Counted from the first letter of the stretch, positions 32,507 through 45,173 are shown. The stretch is DNA of 64,000 bases from Micractinium sp. NFX-FRZ (GCA_029339195.1 JAPTJF010000064.1:1-64000), one strand, 5' to 3'. Notes: generated from the letters alone by a model not told the origin. Made by a program: numbers and translations.

Positions 32507-33892
32507 GTGCTGACTGAGCACAGCGTCCTCAGTGGGCTGCGCTGACCTGGCGCTGCCTGCCCGCTTTTTGTCGCCCGCGGTGAGGTCATGCACCGCCTGG
32601 TGCTGCCCGCATCGCTCGCCCTCCCAACTGCCAGTCGGCTCGGCCTCTGATGGTAGAGAAGCAGCCAGGGGCAGCTCCCGCGGCAGCGCTTCTTTCACAA
32701 ACCCAATGCTTCTTTTGAGCCCTTCACAGCACACCACATTCTCAAACACCACCCCCAATCACACGCACCCGCCTTTGATACCACACTCATCATGCTACCG
32801 CCTCCAGCCGTCGCCCCTACTTGTGTACTGCCCTCGCCTCGCCCTCATTCCGTGCTCTATGCTGCCCAACTGGATACCTGAGTTGGATCCGCTCATGGCT
32901 CCGATTTGAGTCCCCCCTCTTTTTTCCGTCGCTGCCACACACCAGCACCGTAGCTGCTCTCTTGACCGCACCTCTCCTTCTTCATGCACCTCTCTCCCCT
33001 TGCGTCGACCGGAACAACTCTAGAGCCGCAGCTGCGTTGTGCCTAGGCAGCCCAAAGTCAGTGCAACAGAGCACGACCCTGCGCTGTTCACACATGATCT
33101 TTCCCACATCTGCACCTTTCGCTCTAGTTTCAACAGGCCTCCCAGTCGCTGCAGCTGAAGAGGCGCACTCATGTAGCTTGCCTGCCGCTCCTTTCCACCG
33201 GTGCACTTTGACGCTGGTGTTCTCAAGGCCCAGATTGACCAGATGTGCTTTTGTAACTGCAAATTTTCCTGAAGTAGCAAGGAAGGTGCACTGCGGGTGA
33301 TCAGTGCTGGCGCTGGTGCCAGTTTGCGGCGGGGGGTGGGGGGATGAGGTGCGGTGACCTCACGACGACGGGCGGCTGTGTGCGGCATGTGGCACGGACC
33401 GCCCATCATCAGCGCTGTCGGGGCGCGCTGTCCTCGGCGCCGGCTGTTTTCCACTGGGAGCATGCAAACCATTGATCAATAACACTCCATTCACCGACAG
33501 CAGCGTGAAACACGGCTTGGCGGCTTCCAGCGTCCCACTTGTCGGCTCGCTTACGTGCGGCAATAGAGGTGAGCATGATCTTCTTGGGTGCCAATTGCGA
33601 TCGCTGCCCTTTCAGAGCGCTGCCAAGGGCCCTTCTGGCGGCCTGTCCGAAAAGCAACCCTCGAACGCAAGCAGTTCGAGTTTTGGGCCAGCAGAGCAGC
33701 GTCCCGGCAGCAGTCCACAGAGCTAATGCGGACCCGCGCCGGGCAATGTGGCCAGCTGCTGTCGCCGCCGCCGCTGCTGCCGCACAGGCCTCCGACCGCG
33801 GCCCGCCTCGTCCCGCTCCCTGTGCTACAGGCCCCTGGTCGCCGCAGATTTCTATCCGGTCGTCTGTGCAACCCATCGAAACTGAGCGAGCT
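32507..33892. other. Intergenic, deacetylase 3' region to membrane-protein gene
   Basis: About 1.4 kb without a supported exon. It is less GC-rich than the genes in places (32880-33260) and holds a TGTAA word at 33252-33256 that could mark the deacetylase 3' end. Frames are open near 33540-33890 ahead of the next gene, but they show no known motif. Confidence 0.5.
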
Positions 33893-35623
33893 ATGCGTGG
33901 GGCAGCGCGGCTGCTGGGCCGTGCGCTGCTGCACGGCTGGGGCGGCGACGGCGACGGCACCGGCGGCGGCAGCGGCAGCGACCCCCTGCCCCCCGATAGC
34001 GAGGACAAGGTTCCGCTGCCCAGCGCCACAGCAGGCGCAGCAGCGCTCGCACCGCAATCAGAGCGGCCGGCGCAGTGCTACGGTTCGTATTTGAACCCCG
34101 AGTGCGCCCGCTGGGCTATTATTGGCGCAGACAGCGGTGTGAAGCCGGTTGAGGGAGCAATCGGTTGGCAGCTGGGCTCGACACAGGACAAGCGCGGCAT
34201 GAGCAGCACGGTGCTGGTGGTTGCAAGTGAGTGTCGCCGCTGCTGCTGATGTTGCTTCTGCCAGCTGCTTGTGGCGTCAACTGTCTATTGCCTGGCCGTT
34301 GCTGGTTGCAGCCGGCTGCGACTGGCGCCGTTGCTGCTGCTGGCTTGGGCAGCTGTTGTTGCTGCTCAACGTTGATACCATGACGTGGCATGGCGTGGTT
34401 GCCATCGCAATGGCCTCATTGCTGGCTGCTGCGACTGCCGGTGTTGACTCGCAGTGCCGCTCTGCGTGCTTGCTGCCTCCGCCTGTGTCCCTCATTGAAG
34501 CTCCTGCCCCCTCCCGCGCACCCCACCCTGCCTGTCTGCCTGCCTGCCTGCCTCGCTACCCACTCACTGCCTGCAGTGGTGGCCTCCTCGGCGCTCATGC
34601 TGGCAGCCGTAACAGCCCCGCTCCTCATCCCCGCATGCTTCCTCCCTGCCCCGCCCCCCGCGCCCCGCCCGCTGCCTGCAGTGGTGGTATCCGCTGTGCT
34701 CGTGCTGGCAGCCCTGGGGGCCACGCTGTTCACTGTCATGCGCCGGCGCCTGTTGCGGCAGGAGCAGCGGGAGCGGTCGGCGCGGAAAGGTGGGTGTGAG
34801 GAGGGGGAGGGGGCAGGTGCACGAGCGCCCAGCGGCGGCGGGGTGGGCATGGCAGGGTCAGGCTGCGGAGGAAAGAACATCCTTGGGAGTGGGCAGAGTG
34901 CAAGAGTGAGGGGATGGAGAGGCGAGGGGCAGGCGTGCTGCTGCAGCAGGTGCAGGCTGGGCAGGCGGCTGCAGAGGAACCAACAGATCTACATGCATGT
35001 GGGTGCAGCAGCAGTGGAACGGGAGCTCGCGACAGGCGCAGGCTCTGCCCCGAACACCAGCCCCTCCTCACCTGCCCCTCCTCACCTGCCCCTCCTCACC
35101 TGCCCCTCTCCGCCCTCCCCACCCCTCCACACTCCCTTCTCCTGCCGCAGAGGCGGCGTCCCGCTTGTTGCATGAGGTCACTATCCCTGTGCTAGTCCTA
35201 GGTCCAGGCCAAGCCATGCACGTGGCTTTCGATGACGGCCACTCCAGCGCCGTGCAGGCGGCAGCCAGCGAGCAGCAGGAGCAGCATCAGCGGCCTGCCG
35301 ACAGCTACGGCAATGGCAGTGCAGCCAGTGGTGGCGCCGTCGGCCGTCCCGAGGCTAGAGTGGAGCTGCAGCCGTCAACAGCGCCTGCTGACGCTGCCTC
35401 TCCGGCCAGCGCCAGCACCAGCAGCAGCAGCAGCAGCAGCGGCGGTGCCGCACCCAGTGTTGCAGCACCCAGCACCGCTGCCATCGACCCACGCTCGTTG
35501 GTGCAGCGGCTGCATCGCTCTGCCTCACAGAGCGTGCCCCTCAGCGTTGCTGACCTGTCCACCCTGGGTGCTGATTCAGGGCAGGTGCCGCCGCTGCCAG
35601 CCGCGCTGGCTACCGCCCCATGA
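33893..35623 (+). CDS. Single-pass membrane protein of unknown function
   Basis: Three exons (33893-34226, 34682-34789, 35151-35623) give 304 aa with matching phases. Residues 1-111 start MRGAARLLGRALLHGWGG and contain a Gly/Asp stretch and CYGSYLNPECARWAIIGADS, with two cysteines. Exon 2 encodes one membrane segment, VVSAVLVLAALGATLFTVM, followed by a strongly basic stretch RRRLLRQEQRERSARK, which fits a cytosolic side after the helix. Residues about 147-304 are low complexity: Ala/Ser/Gln-rich with a seven-Ser run, plus a short conserved-looking LLHEVTIPVLVLGPGQAMHV. I do not recognise a family. The frame is open upstream of 33893, so the start could be earlier. Confidence 0.55.
34563..34622 (+). 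repeat. Decayed copy of the transmembrane exon
   Basis: In intron 1, ctgcctgcagtggtggcctc, then ctcggcgctcatgctggcag, parallels the acceptor and start of exon 2 at 34672, ctgcctgcagtggtggtatc, then cgctgtgctcgtgctggcag. The copy would still encode hydrophobic residues, so use as an alternative exon cannot be excluded from sequence alone. Confidence 0.8.
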
Positions 35624-37089
35624 GCGCCCCATGTTGCTGCAGATGGCACACCTCCTGGCTTTTTTGTGTGCGCGCCCGCTTCCCAACAAAAAAAATCCCT
35701 TTGGCGCTCTTCCGGAGCTGCAGTAGCTATGATAATAAAAATGATAATGCCCATGGGTACTTTTCCCAACTACACAGCTCCCTCATGTACTTTCGTTGTT
35801 TTAATTGGTCAAACCTGCCTTGACGATTTCCCCTGCTCGGCTGCTCTTCACTTCTCGTCACGGCCTCACCCTGCCCTGCCTGTTGCACCTCCCTCACGTC
35901 TAGTTCTCCCATCATCCACCCTCCTCGGGCCCTATTTGCTACACCAACACGTGTCTCCCCGTTTTGTGCACCCCCCTCGCTTCCCTGCCCTGTATCCTGC
36001 CCACTCCTGTTGTGCACACGCCCTGTCTTCCCTTGACCGGCATTCTGCCTGCACCGCTTGTGTGCACCCCGCCCTGCCGTCCCTTGCCCGGCATCCATTT
36101 TTCGCCTGGATGTGCAACACCCGCTTCCTCCGCTTGGTGTCCGCCGCACGTGCGCCTTGTGGTCACCACAGCTTCAGCATCTAGCACACTACCTCGCGGC
36201 CTCCCCTGCTTCCATCCTCTCCCCAACCTTGGAGCCTTGCAATTGCGACACCGTGTCATTTCAACCCGTGCCCCACGTGCACGACCCTCAGCCCAGAGGT
36301 TCATGCTGGCACCGGTGCTGGTACCAGGCCAGCAGGATCCCAGGCACATGGAAGCGGCGTTGGTGCGTGTTTTGTGGTGCATCGGAGGGGCGGCTGCCAG
36401 CCCCACCCAGCAGGGTCATGTGAGCTTGGTACGAGTGCCACACACCATGCAAATTTGATGGGGATGTGCTGCAACCACACGGAGCCCACCCTGCCCTGTC
36501 ATCTATAGCTATGCCAACCCACCCTGCTGCCCAGCTCCATCTGCGCTGCTCACCTCACCCCACCCATGAGCGGCGCCCTTCTGCGTCGCCCAGCTGGCGG
36601 CCTCTAACCAGCCGAACCAGAATGTGAATCGCACCTTGTGTGTGTGTGCCAGCAATGCTACATCAGAGCACATGCACCCTGCCTCCGCCTATCTCACATC
36701 CTGTCCTGCAGTCTCTCCTTGCAGGATTCTAACGGCAGCGGCCAGCTGGCTCCCACTGTGCTGCCTGGTGAATCGGGTCCTACCGTGGGCACACAACCCT
36801 CGGCTGAATAAGCTGCATGCATGGAGCGCGCGCCTTCCTGGGGTGGCAATGCAAGTGGCACCCGCCACACCTAGCTGGCATGCCACGTCGGCATGTGCCG
36901 ATCCATGGATGTACCTTTGTATCGCACGGATGGGCTTCCACAGCTGATGTACGCAGGCAAGCTGATCGAGGGGGTGGCATAAGCGGGCCGCCCCCCTCCC
37001 GGACGGCCACCGGCCTCGTTTATGCTCAAGTGTCCGCTCTTTGCGGCACATCGCGGACTGAATCTGTCAATTGCGGCAGTGCAGCAGCG
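35624..37089. other. Intergenic, membrane-protein 3' region to lipase 5' region
   Basis: About 1.5 kb with no supported exon. Just after the stop there is an AT-rich patch (35685-35790, with gataataaaaatgataatgc) that is likely 3' UTR. Positions 35830-36180 are C/T-rich with repeated ccctgcc-type words. Confidence 0.5.
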
Positions 37090-40000
37090 ATGCGGCGCTT
37101 AAAGCTGGCGGCCGTGTCCACGCTGTTGTTGCTGCTGGGCGCTGCTCAGGTATTGGGTTGCTTGTGTGCATTGGCCTTGCTCACAGGAGCGCCATGTGCA
37201 TGTCAGAACTGGAGGGGAAGGGCGGGACATAGCGTGCAGCAGCACCTAGCCATGCACGGCGACGGCGGCGCCGCTTATGGCGCCGTCGTCGCCTTCGCTG
37301 CCACGCCTCCTCATGTCCAAAAGCTGCGCTTGTTCGCCCCAGGCCCACTACCCTGCTTTCTCCTCCCCGGTACCTCTGCAGCACGCCGTCGCAGACAACT
37401 GCACCGGGGCGGCCGACCAGGCAGCGGGCTGCCCTGCTGACCTGTTCACGCCCAAGCCCTGCGGCGACGTCGTGGGCACTGCCACACCCGCCCTCTCCGG
37501 TTACCTCGCGGCAGTCATGGCAGGCATGGCATATGACGAGCCCTCTGACAGCCAGACATGGGAGGATGCAGTGCGGGAGAGGCTGGGCAAGTGGGCCACC
37601 GACTTTCACTTTGTCGTTCAGACAGGCAATGGGGTGCGTTGCCGGCGCCGTCATGTGTGCCCACTGCCGCCGCTGCCGCCAGCATGGCCGACCTGCAGTA
37701 CCGCCGCGTCCTGTGCAGGCTCTGCAGTACCATCACACCCTGCAGGAACTCTGCAGTACCGTTCAGCCTGCCTGATCTCTGCGGGGACTGAGCTGGGCGT
37801 AACCCCCTCCCTTGCAGCAGCCCTTGCCCACTCACTCTTGTGGGCCCTCACTGCCCCTGCACACCTGCTCGCCCACACACTCCTGCACCCTCCCTGCCCG
37901 CAGCTGGACACCCAAGTCATTGTGGCCGCTACCGCTGAGACTGAGGCCTCCCCTGGCACCATCTTTGTGATCTTCCGAGGGTAGGGTGACCTGGCGCCAG
38001 CATGCATGCACAAGTCGATGAACTCGGAAGCTGCCCGCACGCCGCCCTGCCATGCGGTCGGACCATTGCCTGCTCAGAGGGCCTGCAGCCGCGCTTCAGT
38101 GAGGCTTCCTTTCCCAGCCTAACACACATGCTCATGCCTACCGTAGGCCGCACATTCCACCAAGCGACCGCTCCCACACGCTGCCTGCCCCGCCTCCCTG
38201 CCGCCTGCGCCACCCTGCAGCTCTTCCGAATCGGTGGATTGGCAGACCAATTTGCGGACCGAATTTGTGGATGTCCCTGGCATGGGCCGCCTGCACTCTG
38301 GCTTCTACGCTGCCTACTCCATTGTCAGTGCGCAGCTGACGAGCCACATCGGCGGCTTGCGAGGGGCTGCCGGGAGAGTCGTGTTTGTGGGGTAAGCAGC
38401 AGCTTGGTCGTCACAGAATATGCCATGTGGACCGTGCATCACTAGCCTGGACCCTGGCCCGGGCCCTGCTGGTCTCCTGCTGCAGCTGCTGCTGGATGAC
38501 CCTCGCTGCACATGTGCGCTGCAGGCACTCGCTTGCGCCCGGCTGGGAACCTGCTGCACGCCCCTCTCTCCTTCACCCTTGCTTCTTGTACTTCTTGTGC
38601 ACACGTGTGGCGCAGGCACTCTCTCGGAGGGGCGCTGGCCACCATCGCAGCTGCACGCCAGGAGATGCTGGTGCCCTCTAGCGTCACCGGCGTCTACACC
38701 TTTGGCAGCCCAAAAGTGGGGGATGCCGCCTGGGCGCAGACGTATGATGGGCTGGCGCTCACGCCGCTCACAAGAAGGTGATGACTCTGCCATGGTGCCG
38801 CTGAACCTGTGCTCTTTTCAAAATCAAGTCAATACTACCCCACTCTGGGCAGTAATGAGTTCCAGGCACCATCGGCGGTACGCCCGATGTGTATGTGGCC
38901 CGGCACAGCGGTATTACAGCGGGCGGACTTTTTTTTAAACTTAAATTGGGGGGTTTAAGGGAGTGCCGGCAATCGACAATGCTTTTGCACGCTGCCAACT
39001 GGATGCAGCGCTGCGCCTCGCCCCTGTGCTTGCAGGTACGTCGCCGGCCTGGACCCCGTGCCCCTCATACCTCCCGGCGGCCGCCACGGCTTCGTTCATG
39101 TCGGCCATGAGGTGCGTAGCAAGCCTGTGCACACATGAGGCGAAGCTATGGCGCGGGGCCGGACAGGGGACGTGCCTTGCAAGCGCCAGTCAACTGGCGG
39201 CAGCACTGCGCCCTGCTCCCTGCACCCCCTTGCCCCACTACAGCCCCGCCCCTTGCACTGTGTGTCACACAGCTACTGGCCCGCCCTCAAGCTGTCTGCC
39301 GTGCAGGTTGCGCTGTCTGGCGGGCTGTGCCAGGAGCAGCAGCACTCTCCCTTTTGCTCCTCCACCGCCGCCCCTTCCACGCCGGGCAACGCGGACGGCG
39401 TGCTGGGCTGGATCGCGGAGCAAGCCTGCGACGGCGGCAGCCTGCTTGCCGACGCACTCGTCAGCCTGGGGGCGGCATGGGCTGGGTATGAGTTGGACTA
39501 CACAGGTGGGATGCTGCTTGCTATGCCTGCCTCAGGCTGGCCCCCTGCCTGTTTTGTGAGCCCAGCGAGAGAATGTGCCTTTGTTGAATCCAGCCCGATC
39601 GCAGCTGAGGCTGCAGTGCAGTGGGAATGTTGCCTGCTGCAGTGGGAGTGCAGCGTACTGCGATTCAGCCTGAGTGCAGGGCCAGCCTCCCATGGGCCGC
39701 ATGCATGGGCAGCGTGTGTTCGAGCCTAGCAGGGGAGCCCGGCCGGGCGGGGGCCGTGCCCAGCTTCCTGGGCACCTTCTGCTGGCACCTCTCTCCTGCT
39801 TGGCACCTCCTCCTGCCTGTCCTATCAATTTCGCCTGCTCTGCCCCTTCCCCTGCAGCCTCGGACCTGGTGCTGGCCGAGCCAGAGCTGTGCTGCTCTCT
39901 CGTAGACGACCATCCCATGCTGCGCTACTCTGAGCTCATCCAAGCCAGCTGCCTGGACTCGTGCGACTGGCTGGTGCAGTGCCTGTGCGCCACCGCTGCC

Positions 40001-41452
40001 CCCGATTTCAGCGTGACCGGCGACAGCAGCACCACCCCCGGTGGGTCTCGTGAGCGCAAGCCATGCCCGCCTGCTGTATGTATACAAGCATGCGCCCCCC
40101 ACATGGGACCCTGACAGCCAGCTGACATCCCGCCAGGCGGTGCATCCATGGCATGCCCGCCCAAGCCCGCCTGATCGCTCTGCATCAACCTGCGCATGCC
40201 GCACTGTGCTGCACACAGCTGTCTTCGTTGGCTGCGTTGCCGCCGCTCTCTGTTTATAACTCATGATGAGGCTCCGGTTTGTGCGCAAGCAATGTCTTGC
40301 TAACCTCATCACCTGGTGCAGAGACGGCCACCTACAAGTACGTTGTGAAGACAAGCTGCGAGAACATGGCAGGCACGGATGCCAAAATTGAGGTCAAGAT
40401 GGCCGATGCAAGGTGGGTGGCGGCAGCCTGAGGTGCAGCTGCAGCAGCATGAGCTGCGGATGGCAAGGCCGCTCTTGATGCTTTGCAGGGGGGCAGCCCC
40501 AGCAGCTTTGAAACCGATGCTGCCAACAGTGACTGTCACCCGCTCATCTCCGCCCCCGCTGGCGCATCCAAAGCGAAGCAGACCCGCCACTTATTCATCA
40601 TCCCATCAGTCGACGCTCGTTCCATGCTGTGCAATGGCATGCAGCGGGCGGGTGTTCCAGTCGGGGCACCTTGACAGCTCAAGCAACGACCTGGAGAAGT
40701 GCGCTACTGATGAATACACCACGGTGGGCTGCCTCACAACATTGACATTAATTAATTATAGCCAGCAGGCCGCCTGCTGCCGGCCATGTCACCGGCCTTG
40801 TGCCAGCCCTTACATGTGCCCGGCCGTCCGGTGCCCCCCACTTGCTGCCCCCTTGCTGCCCAGCCACTGCGGTTTGATGCCTGGTCCCCACCGATCACGC
40901 TCCCCTGCTGCTGCCCAGCTGCGCTGTGCTGTGAATAGTACTTGCAAGATTGATTGATTGCTTGTGGTGTGCGCGCTCCTCGTGGTGCTGTGTGTGCTGC
41001 AGGGCACGGTGTGGTATGTAGACATGGACAGTGTGCCGGACATATCGGTCTACTTTGAGCCCACCGCCTGGCTGGGGCCCGACTGGCTGCCAGAATCCAT
41101 ACAGGTGCACTCACACGACAGGCTGCTGAGGTTGCGCTGCCGCCAACGCGCCCGTCTTTGCTGCTGGGTGACAGATGGAGGGAGAGCTCGGAGAGGGAAG
41201 GGTTAGGAAGACAGGAGGTCGATCGGGAGGTGCGGGAGCAGGCTTGCCATATGCAACCACACTGATGAGGCGCCCCGGATGTGGCATGGATGCATGCAGC
41301 GCTCTGACGAAATGCACAGCCTGCCACACGCCGTTCCTGCCTGCCTGCAGGTCTACCAAAACCCCGGCACCGACCGCGAGAAGGTGCAGCAGTTCTGCAA
41401 CGGGAACGGCTGGCTCGAGTCAACCGGATGGTACACCTTCCAGCGATGCTGA
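37090..41452 (+). CDS. Secreted class-3 (alpha/beta-hydrolase) lipase with C-terminal PLAT-like domain
   Basis: Twelve exons (37090-37149, 37382-37633, 37904-37980, 38221-38391, 38616-38777, 39036-39111, 39307-39505, 39858-40040, 40322-40412, 40678-40723, 41003-41104, 41351-41452) give 506 aa. MRRLKLAAVSTLLLLLGAAQ is a signal peptide. The lipase-3 core shows IFVIFRG followed by SVDWQTNL; the nucleophile elbow GHSLGGAL (Ser); the acid YVAGLDPVPL (Asp); and HGFVHVGHE (His). A Cys-rich linker follows (residues about 270-390). The end resembles a PLAT/LH2 beta-sandwich: YKYVVKTSCENMAGTDAKIE, TDEYTT and DISVYFEPTAWLGPDW. PLAT domains commonly steer lipases to membranes or partners. Triacylglycerol or galactolipid substrates are both possible. 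The exon-10 acceptor (CTTGACAG at 40677) is the least certain junction. Poly(A) candidate TGTAA at 42005-42009. Confidence 0.85.
38515..38542 (+). repeat. Possible decayed copy of lipase exon 5 start
   Basis: In intron 4, gctgcaggcactcgcttgcg resembles gcgcaggcactctctcggag, the acceptor and start of the exon that encodes the catalytic serine (38616). The copy is short, so chance similarity is possible. Confidence 0.45.
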
Positions 41453-42265
41453 ATGAGCTCCAGCACGGAGTCTGTGCCTCTCGAGTGCCTTAAGTGCCTT
41501 CCCAAGCTTGCCAAGCTTGCCCAGTGGGAGGGCCCACCCTGGCACGCCCCAACCCGCCGCTACACAGCCCAAGCCCCCCGCCCGACCAGCCCACGCCCAG
41601 CCCGCCACCCGCCCCAGCCCACCCGCGCACCCTCTGTCCACTCCTGCGCCCTTGATCATCTCGCCCCTTTCCTGCGCTGGCAAAATGTTTTGCCCGGGCA
41701 ATAATACGACCTCGGCATTTGCTTGATTAGTGTGATTTCAGAAGGACAGGCAGGCAGAGGAAGTTGAGCGGTCACCACGCTGTGCATAGCATGTACAAGG
41801 AATGCCGGCAGTGGTACAAGGCATGTGCACGTGCAGCTGTATGCAGGCGTGCTCACCCTTGCTGTCACCGAGGCAGGGACACTCACTGCTAGGCTAGCGA
41901 GCGGCGCCCGCCCTGGTGGGCGCCGCAGCGCATGGCTGCAGTGCTCCGCCGCTGACTGTCCCGGCGCGCCACCCGGCCTGTGAAGCGTCCAAGCCTTGGC
42001 TTCTTGTAACCTTCAAACGGCAGCTGCATTCACGAGAACTACACTTTTTATACTTATCAACACAGCTTTATCATTATAAAGGCCTATCATGATATCAGGC
42101 ACCCATGCTTGCCAACCTTGTCGCCACGCCGCCAGCTGACTGTATATTCGCTTCCCAATGGTTCCGACATCGGAGGCTCTGGTGCGAGTCTCCGTTTGTG
42201 CACAGCACTCGTCCTGATTGCTTGGTGTTTCTCCGCGAGAGGAGCACACTCACAACAAGACAGCC
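41453..42265. other. Intergenic, lipase 3' region to F-box/LRR gene
   Basis: No exon is supported. Positions 42030-42100 are AT-rich (tttttatacttatcaacaca) shortly after TGTAA at 42005-42009, consistent with a lipase transcript end near here. Confidence 0.5.
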
Positions 42266-44077
42266 ATGGAGCCCCTTCCCGCCCGCGAGACCAGCGCTAT
42301 AGCTAGCTAGCGGCCCTGCCGGGCTGCTCAGGCTGCCTGACGAGCTTATCATCCGCTGCCTGCAGTGCCTGAGCTTGAAGGAGAGGTAAGGTCGCACGCG
42401 CCCAGGCTGCTGGCCGAGGCGGCGGGGGCCGACCAGCGGCGCCGTCGTTGCTGCCGCCCCACTGCCGCTGCTTGTACCAAAAGCGCTTCTCTAACGCGCT
42501 TGCTCCCCCCCTTCCTTCCCACTCCTGACTGGCAGGCATTACAGCTTGCCGTTAGTCTGCCACCGGCTGTACGAGCTGGTGGACAGCCCTGAGCTGCTGG
42601 CACAGGTGGCTGTGCAGGTGGCTGTGCGCCTGGCGGCCGAGGAACGCGCAGCACTCCTTTTTCTGCCGCCCCTGCACTCCCTCTGTGCCTGGCTGAGGGC
42701 AGCCGGGCAGCACCTGCGGCGGTTGGAGCTAGAGGTTACCTTATTCAACACCTTATCCTGCGACGGCGAGCAGGCGATGCGCAAGGTGACCGGCACGCTT
42801 GCAGGCTGCAGCGGCCTGCGGGAGCTGCACCTGGTGATTCATGAGTTGGAAGAACGCAACTGCCGGCTCCTCAAGTGCAGCAGCTCCTGGCTGCCGGGCC
42901 TGCGCGAGCTGTGCAGCCTGCACATCGAGTCATCCGCTGTCAGCTTCACAGCGCCGCTGCACCCGCTCACACGGCTGGAGCGTCTCAGCCTGGTCGGCAA
43001 GAACGGCCTCTTTGTTGAGCCAGAAGCTGCTTTCCCACCCTCCATCACCCGGCTCCACCTCAAGGGCATGTACGGAGAAGCAGTGCCGCGGCAGGTACTT
43101 TGCCCGCATCATTGTCGCGCACATGTAACTGGCCACTGCTCGTGCGCCCAGCCGCAGGGTGCCCGCTCATCTGCTGTGCTCCCTGCCCGCCGCCCTGCCT
43201 GACCACATGCTTGTCGCTCGCTCGCTCCTCCTCCCTGCCCCTGTGCCCACGCATGCTGCCCCCTGCGCCTGTTTTGAACCAAGGTGGCTCCCCGCCCTCC
43301 CTCCCAATGCTGCAGCTGGCGGGCCTCACACGCCTCGGCAGCCTCTCCCTGGACGCCCGCTTATACGCGGCAGACGACTGCTCCCTGCTGCTGAGCCTCC
43401 CCAGCCTGCGGCGCCTGACACTGTCTGACTGCGAGCGCCTGCCCGCCTGCCTGCCTGACCTGACGCGCTTGGAGGCGCTAGGGGTCACGACTGCTCTCGT
43501 CTGGCACGATGCGGATGCTGTGCAGGTGGAAAACCTCACGCTCCTGTCCCAGGCGCTCCCCTGCCTGGCAAGCAGCCTAACCTGCCTGGTGCTGGCAAGC
43601 TCGTTCTCTGACATCCTCCCGCACCTCACCTGCCTTTCGCGGCTTAGCGCTTTTGGGTGCCACACTTGCATTGGTCAGCCGATGACGCTGCCAGCTTGCG
43701 CTTGGCTGTCGGGCTTGCGCTGGCTGGCAGCCCCTGCCAGCACGCTGTCCGGGAGCCTGCCGGCACTGGAAGCTGTGCGGGGGCTGGCTCAACTGGGCAT
43801 TGGCCTGAGGGGTTCAGAGGACTATGCTGAGGTGGACTCCATTCTGGAGTGGGCGGCGGCGCGGCGCCTGCCGCTGTGCTCGGTCAAGCTGTGGGCGGGT
43901 CACCACTCTAACTGGAGTTTTTTGCCGGACAGCTTGCTCAATCGAGCTTCTGTGCACGCGCTGCAGCACGGCTGCCCAGGTGTCAGGGTGGCATGTGAAC
44001 AGCGCCCTCTCCACATGGCCCTCGGGCCGCTGTGCCTGGATGGGTGGCCAGCTGGCGACTGCCCGGGTGCCGTTTAG
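42266..44077 (+). CDS. Divergent F-box/LRR gene with a TAGC-unit frameshift in exon 1
   Basis: Exons are about 42266-42385, 42536-43094 and 43316-44077. Exon 1 starts MEPLPARETSAIAS and then stops at TAG 42308. The F-box LPDELIIRCLQCLSLKER continues one frame over, to the donor AG|GTAAGG at 42385. The break sits exactly on three tandem TAGC units (42300-42311); one unit fewer would give one frame and a 116-bp exon, the length seen in the paralogues at 605, 1490 and 4947. Exon 2 opens HYSLPLVCHRLYELVDSPEL (second half of the F-box). LRR-like units follow (LAGLTRLGSLSLDARL, SLPSLRRLTLSDCERL), about 478 aa if in frame. It lacks the GPWLRSIRWLGLPW block of the other members. Either a recent pseudogene, a polymorphism or a sequence error. 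Confidence 0.7.
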
Positions 44078-45173
44078 GAGCCACGGTAGTTTGCCACTCT
44101 GGCTGACATAAAGTGAGCTACCCGGCCCTTTGTACAACCCCGCTTCCTCTGCGCGAGCACATTCCTCCGAGGTGTCCTGTCCCCATTGCGGGTGCCCCCT
44201 GTTATAGTGTCTGTGCCTCCCCCTTGCCACCTCCACCGCTGCCGCCGTGCAGCGTCTGCCTTGCCTCGGCGTGCCGCTGCCCTGCCCCGGCACATCTGTT
44301 CCCTGCTGAATCATGCTGTACTGCAGTGTGCGCTAGCTGTGCATTCGCAACCCTTCTTTCCTTGTGCAACAAAAAGCATACAACAAGCAACTATATAGAG
44401 ACCCACACACAGGGTCTGAGGGTGCCGCTGAGGGGAGGACCAGATCCACTCTCAGGGCATCGGTGCGTCGGCCGCAACTTGTTGTGCCAAGCACGAGGCC
44501 GCAGTGGGCTGGGGACGGGACAAAACCGGCACAGTGTCCACAGCGGTGTGGACAGGCAACCCAGTTAAACTTGCGGCTGGCAGAAAACAACCACGGGGAA
44601 GCTATTAGGGACCTATGCACCCCTGTACCTCTGAGCATAGAGCACGACCAGCAACTGAAAGCTCGCTTGACGTCAGCCGCCAGTGGCACCGCCACCCTGC
44701 CCGCCGCCCTGCTGTGCTGTGCTGAGCTGAGAGGTGGCCTTTCGGCGCATGCACTGCCATGGCCTTGGAGGGCTGGCGTTGCAGCGTTTACCACGTCCGC
44801 AGCACCTCGGTGAGCCTAGAAGCTTGCGGAAGGAACGAGAAGGGCGGCCCTGGGTGGGCGCTGGGGTTTGCGACCCCTCGCATGTCCTCTTTGCGCGAAT
44901 GAGCTGCAGGCGACGCGCTTGCGAGCTCCGGGCGCCGCACGCTGCACTCCTCCACTGACCGCCACGCCGCTCGCGCGCCGCCTGACCGCCGCCTCGTGCT
45001 GCCCCCCTTGTGCGCAGGCCTCGTCTACGCCCTTTCTGCCCAGCACCCACAGCGAGCAGACTACTCGTCGGCGTTTCTGAACAATGCCAGCCATCCAGCT
45101 TCAGCACTAGCTTTGTTTGGGCAGCAGCAGCAGCAGCGGCGGCGGCGGCGGCGCAGCGCCGGCCGCTTGAGCC
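44078..45173. other. Intergenic between F-box/LRR gene and MYND gene
   Basis: About 1.1 kb with no supported exon. Frames open on plus (44364-44813) and minus have no domain or splice evidence. CAG and GGC trinucleotide runs at 45120-45160 lie just before the MYND start codon, in the likely 5' UTR. Confidence 0.5.

Noticed and set aside
32821..33300. Plus-strand open frame after the deacetylase
   Set aside because: Low-complexity composition and no motif; contains the likely poly(A) signal of the deacetylase transcript.
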